DNA of 64,000 nucleotides. Source: Gammaproteobacteria bacterium TMED78. GTDB taxonomy: Bacteria; Pseudomonadota; Gammaproteobacteria; Steroidobacterales; Rariloculaceae. The DNA lies in the NCBI GenBank assembly GCA_002171615.1, contig NHEF01000010.1:281017-345016 (forward strand). Reading direction: 5' to 3'. The first letter of the stretch is position 1, and each line of letters starts with the position of its first letter. This document shows, piece by piece, positions 53,249-60,303 of this stretch. A program made the translations under genes and the position numbers. Below the pieces are notes generated by a model that saw nothing but the letters and a program-made list of their open reading frames with translations, made no database searches and was not told where the DNA came from.

Positions 53249-54361
53249 TTAATCAAAGCTCCATAAAGATTCTAGCAGGCCTTGATCGATCATATCTCTG
53301 TAGTGACCAGCTGGATCGCATGGACTTGAGCCTGATACGAGATTGATATTATCATCTCTTGCCGATCCCCTTAATCTAATTAGGGGTTCTGTATAATAGG
53401 GATCAAAGATAACCATTTTTCTATCCATAGATAGTTGATCGTCACTGAGAGTATACGTTTCAATAATTCGTGTTTCTTCTCCAGACATTGGGTGTCCAAG
53501 ACCATCGAGCCAGCTAGGAGAAAGATTAGTTGTTTCAATAGTTAGAACATTGTCTGCCCATTTACCTTTTGAAAAGCCCATTGGCGAGGCTAATAGTCCT
53601 TGAGGAGCATTTCTATTATCAAGCCACACCCTTCTTACATTACCAGCTATTATCATTAAATAATGATCACCAGCATCATGGATTTCTAAATTGAAAGGCG
53701 CTCCAAACGCCCTAGGCAAGCCAACCGGAGCACATGTTTTTGCTGGATCTTGCCATGGTTGGGTAGATTCAAAGATTTCTTTACCTTCTTCTGTGAATGG
53801 AATTGGCTTAGGCTCAAGATCCCCAGCTGTTATTCTGAATTTATACCTATTAGTCCAAGCACCAGTTATATCATAATTGAAGCTAGCTGGAACTACGCCA
53901 TAAAAAATATCACTATTAGCATTTATGCCTCTCATATCATAAGCGCTTGCCGCCCCTCCATCTTGAAAATTTCTTGGCTCTTCTCCACCTATATCAGTTG
54001 CCCCACCATTTAATATAGCTCTCTCCATAAATAGTTTTTTAGTTGAATTTCTACCTAATGCACCAAAGGCTTTTAAATAGTCGCCTACTTCTACAGTATC
54101 TTGATCCCAATTAAGTCTAAGCATGGTTCTAACATTATGTGTTTGAATCTGCCATTCCTCGAAACTTCCGTTATCAACCTCTACTTTGATTCTATAGGTT
54201 ACATGAGGGTTGGTAAATCTGACCCATGTTACCTCTCCTTCAATCATAGTTTTATTTTCAATATCAAACTCAAAAGCAAATGAATGATGAGAAAAGGAAT
54301 AATTTATTTTAATTAGATAGAAAAAAATAATAAATAAAAAGGCTTTAATTAATTTTGACAT
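53249..54361 (-). CDS. DUF6152-type exported protein (copy 4), at end of nitrile hydratase operon
   Basis: 370 residues. The signal peptide (about 1-24) is followed by SHHSFAFEF. The DUF6152 domain has TNPHVTYRIK and LRLNW (about residues 50-90). The C-terminal domain has KTCAPVGLPRAF, NRNAPQG, SKGKWADNVLTIETTNL and SSPCDPAGHYRD. This architecture matches the pair at 24580-26657. Its start lies 3 bases after DUF2721, so it is the last gene of the run that includes nitrile hydratase. Function unknown. The C-terminus is longer than in the other copies. Confidence 0.8.
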   Translation of the reverse strand: MSKLIKAFLFIIFFYLIKINYSFSHHSFAFEFDIENKTMIEGEVTWVRFTNPHVTYRIKVEVDNGSFEEWQIQTHNVRTMLRLNWDQDTVEVGDYLKAFGALGRNSTKKLFMERAILNGGATDIGGEEPRNFQDGGAASAYDMRGINANSDIFYGVVPASFNYDITGAWTNRYKFRITAGDLEPKPIPFTEEGKEIFESTQPWQDPAKTCAPVGLPRAFGAPFNLEIHDAGDHYLMIIAGNVRRVWLDNRNAPQGLLASPMGFSKGKWADNVLTIETTNLSPSWLDGLGHPMSGEETRIIETYTLSDDQLSMDRKMVIFDPYYTEPLIRLRGSARDDNINLVSGSSPCDPAGHYRDMIDQGLLESLWSFD

Positions 54362-54364
54362 AAT

Positions 54365-54829
54365 TTAATCTAGATTTAATTTGATTTTTGCTATTACAGA
54401 TTCACTTCCCTTTAGTTTACTATGCATAGAGCTTCTTGCAATAAAAACTTCAAATACCATCGAAATCAAAGAAATTAACAGCATCATCATACATATAATA
54501 AATAAAGATGCGATTAGGAAGTAGAAATCAATATTTGTAATTGCACTTAAGAAAATAAAAATAATAACAAAACATACTGTTAATAGGTTGGCAGCGGCAA
54601 GAGAAATGCTTAGGTAGACAAGAGAGCTTCTTTTAATTAACTTTTGTTTAGCATTTTCAATAATTATTTTATCATCAGGCTCGTCAGCCTCCACGCCTAT
54701 TGCTTGCATTATTCTCATTCTATCTTTTATGCGAGATAGTCTACCCATCATTACATTTAAAAGAGCACTTACGCCTGTTAGAAGAAATACAGGAGTTACA
54801 GCAGCTTGCATTGCAATTATGATATCCAT
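54365..54829 (-). CDS. DUF2721 family membrane protein
   Basis: 154 residues with three predicted membrane helices (about 8-25, 72-95, 100-130). The N-terminus AMQAAVTPVFLLTGVSALLNVMMGRLSRIKDR is characteristic of DUF2721. Function unknown. Its ATG overlaps the stop of the nitrile hydratase beta C-terminal gene by one base, so it belongs to that operon. Confidence 0.82.
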   Translation of the reverse strand: MDIIIAMQAAVTPVFLLTGVSALLNVMMGRLSRIKDRMRIMQAIGVEADEPDDKIIIENAKQKLIKRSSLVYLSISLAAANLLTVCFVIIFIFLSAITNIDFYFLIASLFIICMMMLLISLISMVFEVFIARSSMHSKLKGSESVIAKIKLNLD

Positions 54830-55131
54830 TAGTTAATCCAATGCTCATATATTTCAAGCTCTAATGTATCAGATTTTTCTCCAGAATAATTCGGCCAAAT
54901 ATCTTTTTGGTAAAATCTGCATCTATACAAAGGTATTAATTTAGGCTCGGGCACTTGATGAGCAATCTGTTCAGGGTTGGGAAAATTACCACAGTATCTT
55001 TCGATAATTCCTATTTTTCCTCTAATATACGCAGGAGTTCTGCAATGGCCTTCTGATGTTCGGTCATCTATCTTTATCTTATCAAAATTTTTATATTTAG
55101 GTTTTGTGATCTCTTTCTTCTTATTCATCAT
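54829..55131 (-). CDS. Nitrile hydratase beta subunit, C-terminal domain as a separate gene
   Basis: 100 residues matching only the C-terminal barrel of nitrile hydratase beta: GHCRTPAYIRGKIGIIERYCG, then LYRCRFYQKDIW and a final LELEIYEHWIN. In most enzymes this is joined to a helical N-terminal part in one subunit of about 220 residues. Here the N-terminal part is fused to the alpha subunit in the gene just upstream, overlapping by 4 bases (ATGA). Split beta subunits are known in thiocyanate hydrolase and toyocamycin nitrile hydratase, but the exact arrangement here differs. Expected to assemble with the upstream product. Confidence 0.88.
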   Translation of the reverse strand: MMNKKKEITKPKYKNFDKIKIDDRTSEGHCRTPAYIRGKIGIIERYCGNFPNPEQIAHQVPEPKLIPLYRCRFYQKDIWPNYSGEKSDTLELEIYEHWIN

Positions 55132-56093
55132 ATTTTAGGAATCCTAACACCTACAAGATGATCCCGAGAAATTATTGAGGTTAGTTTTTCCTCACCCCAT
55201 TTTTCCGTACCTTCAGGCCTTACTGGTAAGATTAAATATCTCATATCAGCATTAGAGTCATGGACTCTTATTTCAACGTCTTGAGCTAATACAGTGCCAA
55301 ATTCAGCTAATACTGATCTTGGCTCATGAACAACTCTAGATCTATAGCTCCTAGATTTATACCAAGTAGGCGGCATGCCTAATAATGTTCTTGGGTAGCA
55401 GGAGCAGAGAGTGCAGACAACCATATGATGTATAGAAGAAGATTGAGGCATACATATTATATCTGCAAAAGTTTCAAGCTTTATTCCGATGCTCGCTATA
55501 GCATCTTTGGCATTATCAATTAAATATTCTCTAAATTGATCATCTTGCCAGGCTTTGGCAACAACTTTAATACCTCTACTAGGAAATTCGTTATCGAACT
55601 GATCTATTTTTGTGTGTATGTCATTCATTGATATTATATTTTTCTCACTCAATAATTCAGCAATAGCCATCATTCTAAGGAAGTAATCTGGAGGACCCTC
55701 ACCATATTCATCTTCAACAAAATCTTTTTTTTGATGAGGCGCTTCATGATTATCATGAAGATGATTGATAGATTCTTTGTTTGGAAGATCTATAATTGGA
55801 ATATCAAACTTTTTTTTAATAATAGGTATTTTATCTTTAAGCTCCTTCTCTGAAATCAACTGTTTTTTGATTACACATGAAATCATAGCCATGCTATTTC
55901 TTTCGAAGTATTCCATTTTAAAGTAGTCATCTCCTAAAGATTCAGAAGCTAGTCTAAGCTCATCGAGTACAATAATTTTTTTTGCAGAAATAGCTATTCG
56001 AAGGCCATTAGAAAATTTTTCCCAGTAGTTCATACTTTGGTTTTCGAGATTTATGCTCTCAGCTCGTTCTCCACCAACATCATGAGGTCCCAT
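55128..56093 (-). CDS. Nitrile hydratase: beta N-terminal domain fused to alpha subunit (cobalt type)
   Basis: 321 residues. Residues 1-95 match the start of nitrile hydratase beta: MGPHDVGGER, WEKFSNGL, LDELRLASESLG, and EYFERN. Residues about 125-321 match the alpha subunit: ARVVAKAW-like VVAKAWQDDQFR, the metal claw VCTLCSCYPR (three Cys and Ser), WYKSRSYRSRVVHEPRSVLAEFG, and the ending SRDHLVGVRIP. CTLCSC indicates the cobalt form. The reaction is hydration of nitriles to amides. The enzyme might instead be a related hydrolase for thiocyanate. No separate cobalt chaperone or amidase gene is seen in the window. Confidence 0.92.
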   Translation of the reverse strand: MGPHDVGGERAESINLENQSMNYWEKFSNGLRIAISAKKIIVLDELRLASESLGDDYFKMEYFERNSMAMISCVIKKQLISEKELKDKIPIIKKKFDIPIIDLPNKESINHLHDNHEAPHQKKDFVEDEYGEGPPDYFLRMMAIAELLSEKNIISMNDIHTKIDQFDNEFPSRGIKVVAKAWQDDQFREYLIDNAKDAIASIGIKLETFADIICMPQSSSIHHMVVCTLCSCYPRTLLGMPPTWYKSRSYRSRVVHEPRSVLAEFGTVLAQDVEIRVHDSNADMRYLILPVRPEGTEKWGEEKLTSIISRDHLVGVRIPKI

Positions 56094-56112
56094 TTTTAGG
56101 GGTCTAGAAGAG

Positions 56113-56265
56113 TTAATGCTTTGTTGATGTTTTTTCTTTATAGCTATCTCTTATTGAAGCAAAAAAAATGAACCAATATAGGCGTACTTTATTAAAAAAA
56201 CCTTCCCTATCTTTAAGCTTTTGATATTTTTCAATACCACATTTTGTTTTTATATTTTTATACAA
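56113..56265 (-). CDS. Possible small ORF before nitrile hydratase
   Basis: The gap between the small membrane protein and nitrile hydratase contains an open frame of about 50 codons from a TTG at 56265. It is rich in basic residues, with RLYWFIFFASIRDSY near the end. There is no ribosome site or known motif. The frame is longer (to 56328) but the rest overlaps the upstream gene in another frame. Confidence 0.3.
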   Translation of the reverse strand: MYKNIKTKCGIEKYQKLKDREGFFNKVRLYWFIFFASIRDSYKEKTSTKH

Positions 56266-56270
56266 TTGCT

Positions 56271-56486
56271 TTAGCCAGTAAACATTCGAGCAAGAAGTGC
56301 AATGCCTAGAATAGAAACCATGATCCATATAATCATTTTAAGTGAAGAGAAACGTCTACCTCTGTTCCAGTTAATCTTATCTTCTCTATTTCTTTGTTCT
56401 GCAGAAGCTCTAAATTTACCAACGTAAAAAAAAATTCCTAAGGAAAGTAAGATGAGCAAACCAAAGAAAAAGGTATTTATATCCAC
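56271..56486 (-). CDS. Small two-helix membrane protein, unknown
   Basis: 71 residues with hydrophobic helices at about 4-22 and 49-68, and a charged loop NREDKINWNRGRR between them. Start is GTG, overlapping the stop of the BI-1 gene by one base (TAGTG), which indicates translational coupling. No family recognised. Confidence 0.65.
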   Translation of the reverse strand: MDINTFFFGLLILLSLGIFFYVGKFRASAEQRNREDKINWNRGRRFSSLKMIIWIMVSILGIALLARMFTG

Positions 56487-57259
56487 TATCTACTTCTTAA
56501 TTTAGCTAATAATCTAAGCATTTCTAAATATAGCCAGATGAGAGTCACCATAAGTGCGAAAGCACCGAACCATTCCATATACTTAGGCGCCCCAAGTTCG
56601 GCTCCTTGTTCGATAAAATCGAAATCTAAAACTAAGTTCAGAGCGGCTATAGCAACTACAAAAAGACTAAATCCTATTCCAAAAATACCATTAGAGTGAA
56701 TAAAGCCTATCCCTGATGAGCCAAACATATTCATAACGAAGCTAATTAGGTAAAGTATACCTATCCCCATAGTTGCTGATACGATCATAAGGCGAAAGTT
56801 TTCTGTAGGTTTTATTATTCCTAATTTATAAAGCACTAAGAGTGAGGCTAATGTTCCAAGTGTAAGGCCAGTTGCTTGTATTACTATACCAGGATATTGA
56901 GCCTCAAAAATTGCGGAAATGCCACCAAGAAACAGACCTTCTAGACCCGCATAAATAGGAGCCGTTAAAGGAGCCCATGTTTTTTTAAAAATAGTTATAA
57001 TCGCAAATATTAGCCCACCAATAGCACCTCCTAGCGCTAAAGGCATGACGGCTGCAGGATTTCCGGTCTGGAAAAAAAGATTCCATGTAAAAGATGCTCC
57101 AATTATGACAATAGCCAAAAGGATGCCAGTTTTATTTACTGTACCTTGTAGTGTCATTGTTTGACCAAAACTACTGGCGCCCACGCTCTTAAAAGTAGCG
57201 TCGCTTAGAGTAGGATTTCCTGATCTACCGAACATTTGAAGTGCATTATGTTTTGACAT
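56486..57259 (-). CDS. Bax inhibitor-1/YccA family membrane protein
   Basis: 257 residues with about seven predicted membrane helices. The N-terminal soluble stretch GRSGNPTLSDATFKS and the segment FLGGISAIFEAQYPGIVIQA are typical of the COG4760-type BI-1 relatives. The C-terminal helix region has LDFDFIEQGAELGAPKYMEWFGAF with conserved acidic residues. The BI-1 fold includes calcium-leak channels; function in bacteria is uncertain. First gene of the operon leading to nitrile hydratase. Confidence 0.85.
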   Translation of the reverse strand: MSKHNALQMFGRSGNPTLSDATFKSVGASSFGQTMTLQGTVNKTGILLAIVIIGASFTWNLFFQTGNPAAVMPLALGGAIGGLIFAIITIFKKTWAPLTAPIYAGLEGLFLGGISAIFEAQYPGIVIQATGLTLGTLASLLVLYKLGIIKPTENFRLMIVSATMGIGILYLISFVMNMFGSSGIGFIHSNGIFGIGFSLFVVAIAALNLVLDFDFIEQGAELGAPKYMEWFGAFALMVTLIWLYLEMLRLLAKLRSR

Positions 57260-57327
57260 TATTTATCCTATTTTTTAACCTATTGTTAACATTTATCAAT
57301 TTTAACCAATCTTTTAAATTCAATGCA

Positions 57328-58098
57328 ATGATTATACTACTGTCTCCAGCTAAAACTCTAGACTATGAAAATAAGCCAATCATCAATAAGATGTCCTCTC
57401 CTTTGTTTTTAAAGCAATCTGAGATACTTATAGACGCCCTAAAGCGTAAAAATACCAAAGAGATAGCTTCATTAATGAAGCTCAGCGATAAATTAGCAGA
57501 ATTAAATTGTGATAGATATAAAGAGTGGAAGGGCGCTAAAAAGATTACTAAAAATAGTAAGCAGGCATTATTTGTATTTAAAGGAGATGTTTATCAAGGT
57601 TTAGATGTTGAGAGCATGTCTGGGGAGAATATTTCTTTTGCGCAGCAGCATTTAAGAATTCTTTCTGGCCTTTATGGTGTTTTAAGGCCTTTAGACCTAG
57701 TAGAGCCATATAGACTTGAAATGGGAACTAAGTTAGAGAATGAAAAAGGAAAAAATCTTTATGAGTTTTGGAGTGAAGACTTAGTCGGATCTATAGCGAA
57801 AGACTTAAAGAAAATAAATTCGAATCTTCTCCTAAATTTAGCATCTAATGAGTATTTTAAATCAGTTAAAAGTATAGACTCAGTAGCTGAGGTCGTATCT
57901 CCAGAGTTTAAAGATAAGACTAACGGGACTTATAAAATAGTTAGTTTTTATGCAAAAAAGGCAAGGGGTATGATGGCTAGATGGGTAGTAAAAAAAGGCA
58001 TTACAAGTAAAAGCAAATTAAAAAATTTTAATTTAGGAGGGTATGTTTACAATCCTGAATATTCATCTAGCCAGAAACCTGTGTTTTTAAGAGGATGA
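57328..58098 (+). CDS. yaaA: Peroxide stress protein YaaA
   Basis: 256 residues (258 in E. coli) of the DUF328 family. The start MIILLSPAKTLDYE, then FKGDVYQGLD and HLRILSGLYGVLRPLD are signature stretches, with the C-terminal NLGGYVYNPE. YaaA lowers free iron and protects DNA during peroxide stress in E. coli. The frame extends upstream to 57241 but homology starts at the ATG at 57328. A peroxiredoxin gene lies just downstream, suggesting a shared stress role. Confidence 0.93.
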   Translation: MIILLSPAKTLDYENKPIINKMSSPLFLKQSEILIDALKRKNTKEIASLMKLSDKLAELNCDRYKEWKGAKKITKNSKQALFVFKGDVYQGLDVESMSGENISFAQQHLRILSGLYGVLRPLDLVEPYRLEMGTKLENEKGKNLYEFWSEDLVGSIAKDLKKINSNLLLNLASNEYFKSVKSIDSVAEVVSPEFKDKTNGTYKIVSFYAKKARGMMARWVVKKGITSKSKLKNFNLGGYVYNPEYSSSQKPVFLRG

Positions 58099-58193
58099 AC
58101 AATTTATTATCATTCTTTAAATTTTTTTTATTTTTAGTTGTATCAATTTATTTAGTAAGTTGCGGAGGGGTACCTCTGATCCCAATAATTTAG
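58095..58193 (+). CDS. Possible small lipoprotein
   Basis: A 32-codon frame from an ATG overlapping the yaaA stop (ATGA). It encodes a hydrophobic signal sequence and the lipobox LVSCGG at about residues 20-25, then only nine further residues. It lies just before the peroxiredoxin start. The form resembles small outer-membrane lipoproteins of the LptM/entericidin kind, but the conserved LptM residues are not visible. It could be chance or a remnant. Confidence 0.35.
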   Translation: MNNLLSFFKFFLFLVVSIYLVSCGGVPLIPII

Positions 58194-58198
58194 TTATT

Positions 58199-58678
58199 AT
58201 GATTGAAGAAGGCCATATTATTCCTAATACAAATCTTTTTAGAGAGGAGAATGGCTGGTCTATATCGTTTTCTTCACATGAATTTTTTACAGGTAAGAAA
58301 GTATTAGTTTTTGCTCTTCCTGGAGCATTCACCAAGATTTGTTCAGAAGTTCATTTGCCTGGATATATTAGTAATGCAGATAAATTTATTTCCAAAGGGG
58401 TAGATATTATTGTTTGCTTAGCAACAAACGATGCGCTTGTTATGAAAGCGTGGGGCGATCATTATCTAGCTTCTAATATTATAAATATGGTTTCAGATGG
58501 TAATGGAGAATTTACTCGTTTAATGGGTCTTCAGCTTGATGAGACCCAGTATGGGATGGGGATAAGATCTCAAAGATATGCGATGTTAGTTGAAGATAAA
58601 TTAATTAAAAATCTTGCCATTGAGGAACCGGGTCAGCTATCAGTGAGTACGGCTGATAAGATGCTAGTTTTAATTTAA
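58199..58678 (+). CDS. Peroxiredoxin (Prx5 type)
   Basis: 159 residues reducing peroxides with a single-domain thioredoxin fold. The active site is ALPGAFTKICSEVHLPGY, with peroxidatic Cys and catalytic Thr. Later segments VCLATNDALVMKAWG and MGLQLD fit Prx5. I chose the ATG at 58199; a TTG at 58160 would add 13 residues unlike the family. It follows yaaA. Confidence 0.88.
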   Translation: MIEEGHIIPNTNLFREENGWSISFSSHEFFTGKKVLVFALPGAFTKICSEVHLPGYISNADKFISKGVDIIVCLATNDALVMKAWGDHYLASNIINMVSDGNGEFTRLMGLQLDETQYGMGIRSQRYAMLVEDKLIKNLAIEEPGQLSVSTADKMLVLI

Positions 58679-58698
58679 ATTATAGATAATTTTTTTTC

Positions 58699-58735
58699 TT
58701 CAAGGAGGAGCTCGTCCGTTTAACTCCTCCTTGAA
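58699..58735. terminator. Strong stem-loop between peroxiredoxin and amtB
   Basis: A perfect 12-bp inverted repeat, TTCAAGGAGGAG (58699-58710) and CTCCTCCTTGAA (58724-58735), with a 13-base loop. It lies between converging genes. There is a run of T before it on the plus strand and no long T run after it on either, so it is not a textbook intrinsic terminator. Confidence 0.55.
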
Positions 58736-58748
58736 TTTAGCTTAAGAA

Positions 58749-60032
58749 TTAGTCTCTAATAGCGTAAGCTGAAACGCCTACTTCTACTGTATCAGTTCCT
58801 TTTTCTTCTGCTTCTGCACTTATTCTAATACCTATAGTATTTTTCATTATTGTCCATATGATGAATGAGATTACGAAGACAAAAATATTTACAGCCAAAA
58901 TACCAATTATTTGTGATGTTAATGAAACATCAGTTGAAAGACACACTGCAAGTGTTCCAAAAATACCAGCAAATAAATGAACAGGTATTGCTCCAACAAC
59001 GTCATCTATGCCAAATTTAAGTAGTAGTGATGATCCAAAGACAACTATAAGGCCACCTAAAGCACCAATTAACATTGCCAATTCAGGCGATGGCGCCAAA
59101 GGTTCTGCAGTTATTGCAACAAGCCCCCCAAGCGCTCCATTTAGCATTTGGATTACATCTGTTTTTCCATAAATTAATCTTGTTACAATCGCATTAGCCA
59201 TTACACCAGCACATGCTGCAAGATTTGTATTTATGAATATAGTAGCAACAGCTGTTGAGTCATCAAATGAGCCGAGTGCTAATTGAGAGCCTCCATTAAA
59301 TCCAAACCAGCCTAACCAAAGCACGAATACACCGAGTGTTGCTAGTGGTATTGAGGAAGAAGCAAAAGGCTCCATTGGACTTGCATTACCACTCGTATCA
59401 AATCTCCCTTTTCTAGCGCCCAATATTATTGCGCCAGCTAAGGCAGCAGAACCACCTGCGCTATGTACAAGAGTAGATCCTGCAAAATCAGAAAAACCGA
59501 GTTCAGCTAGAAAGCCTCCACCCCATTGCCAACCCATTTCTATTGGGTAGATAATTCCTGATAAAATAGCTGCAAATAGAAAGAATGGCCAAATTTTTAT
59601 CCTCTCTGCAAGTGTACCGGAGACAATTGAACAAGTAGTGGCACAGAAAACCATTTGGAAAAACCAGTCAGAGCCATCTGAATATCCAGTATCTAAGGCA
59701 CTACCATCACTCCAAGGAGAGAAGGTTCCTATGAACCCTCCTGGGGATATACCATAAGCTAGGTTATAACCTACAAAAAAGAACATTATTCCAGCGATAG
59801 AATAAAGGCCAATATTTTTGGCTGCAATTGTTGAAACACTTTTAGAGGTTACAAGCCCAGACTCCAGCATAGCAAAACCTGCTGCCATCCACATTACAAG
59901 AAAACCACAAACTAAAAATAGAAATGTATTGAATATGTATGCTGTTTCAGCATCTACTTCAGCTCTTGCTACGGAAGAAATAAAAAGATATCCCATAACA
60001 GAGCCAAGAATAATTAAAATTTTTCTAAACAT
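58749..60032 (-). CDS. amtB: Ammonium transporter AmtB
   Basis: 427 residues, a signal peptide (about 1-24) plus eleven membrane helices. The pore histidines lie in FAGSTLVHSAGG and PVHLFAGIFG, and the binding-site Asp is in the first. Amt proteins conduct ammonium when it is scarce. No glnK gene adjoins it, unlike the usual glnK-amtB. An AAGGAGC ribosome site precedes the ATG, and a sigma-54 promoter with NtrC-type sites lies upstream. Confidence 0.96.
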   Translation of the reverse strand: MFRKILIILGSVMGYLFISSVARAEVDAETAYIFNTFLFLVCGFLVMWMAAGFAMLESGLVTSKSVSTIAAKNIGLYSIAGIMFFFVGYNLAYGISPGGFIGTFSPWSDGSALDTGYSDGSDWFFQMVFCATTCSIVSGTLAERIKIWPFFLFAAILSGIIYPIEMGWQWGGGFLAELGFSDFAGSTLVHSAGGSAALAGAIILGARKGRFDTSGNASPMEPFASSSIPLATLGVFVLWLGWFGFNGGSQLALGSFDDSTAVATIFINTNLAACAGVMANAIVTRLIYGKTDVIQMLNGALGGLVAITAEPLAPSPELAMLIGALGGLIVVFGSSLLLKFGIDDVVGAIPVHLFAGIFGTLAVCLSTDVSLTSQIIGILAVNIFVFVISFIIWTIMKNTIGIRISAEAEEKGTDTVEVGVSAYAIRD

Positions 60033-60067
60033 CTTAAGCTCCTTTTATTTAAAGTAATTATAGTTAT

Positions 60068-60081
60068 GCAGTATCTGTGCC
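60068..60081 (-). promoter_or_regulatory. Sigma-54 promoter of amtB
   Basis: The minus strand reads TGGCACAGATACTGCA, GG-N10-GC spacing, about 36 bases upstream of the amtB start. It is almost identical in layout to the glnA promoter. Confidence 0.88.
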
Positions 60082-60143
60082 AACAGATAACTGAAACTTA
60101 AATATTTGATTTATTGTATAAAAATATATAAAAATTTTTTTTC

Positions 60144-60160
60144 TGCACCGTTTTCTATCA
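60144..60160. promoter_or_regulatory. Partial NtrC-type site (amtB enhancer)
   Basis: TGCACCGTTTTCTATCA keeps the left TGCAC half-site but has lost most of the right. It lies exactly 32 bases from the intact site, the same spacing as the glnA pair, which supports it as a weaker second site. Confidence 0.5.
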
Positions 60161-60175
60161 AGTACTTTTCTCTTT

Positions 60176-60192
60176 TGCACATCTTTAGTGCA
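60176..60192. promoter_or_regulatory. NtrC-type binding site (amtB enhancer)
   Basis: TGCACATCTTTAGTGCA matches TGCAC-N7-GTGCA exactly. It is about 125 bases upstream of the predicted sigma-54 start. Confidence 0.85.
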
Positions 60193-60303
60193 TATTTGTG
60201 ATGTTAAATATTATAATGCTGGCTATTAGGTAGAAAGCTATAAAGTAATAGCTGAAAATTTAGGATGATTCATATGACGTCATTTAATTTAGGAAAATAA
60301 ATT

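Noticed and set aside
56266-56328. Upstream half of the 71-codon frame at 56113-56328
   Set aside because: It overlaps the end of the small membrane protein gene in another frame and looks like a shadow.
57241-57327. N-terminal extension of YaaA with a hydrophobic stretch
   Set aside because: YaaA is cytoplasmic and the family starts at MIILLSPAKTLD, at 57328; the upstream part overlaps the divergent BI-1 start.
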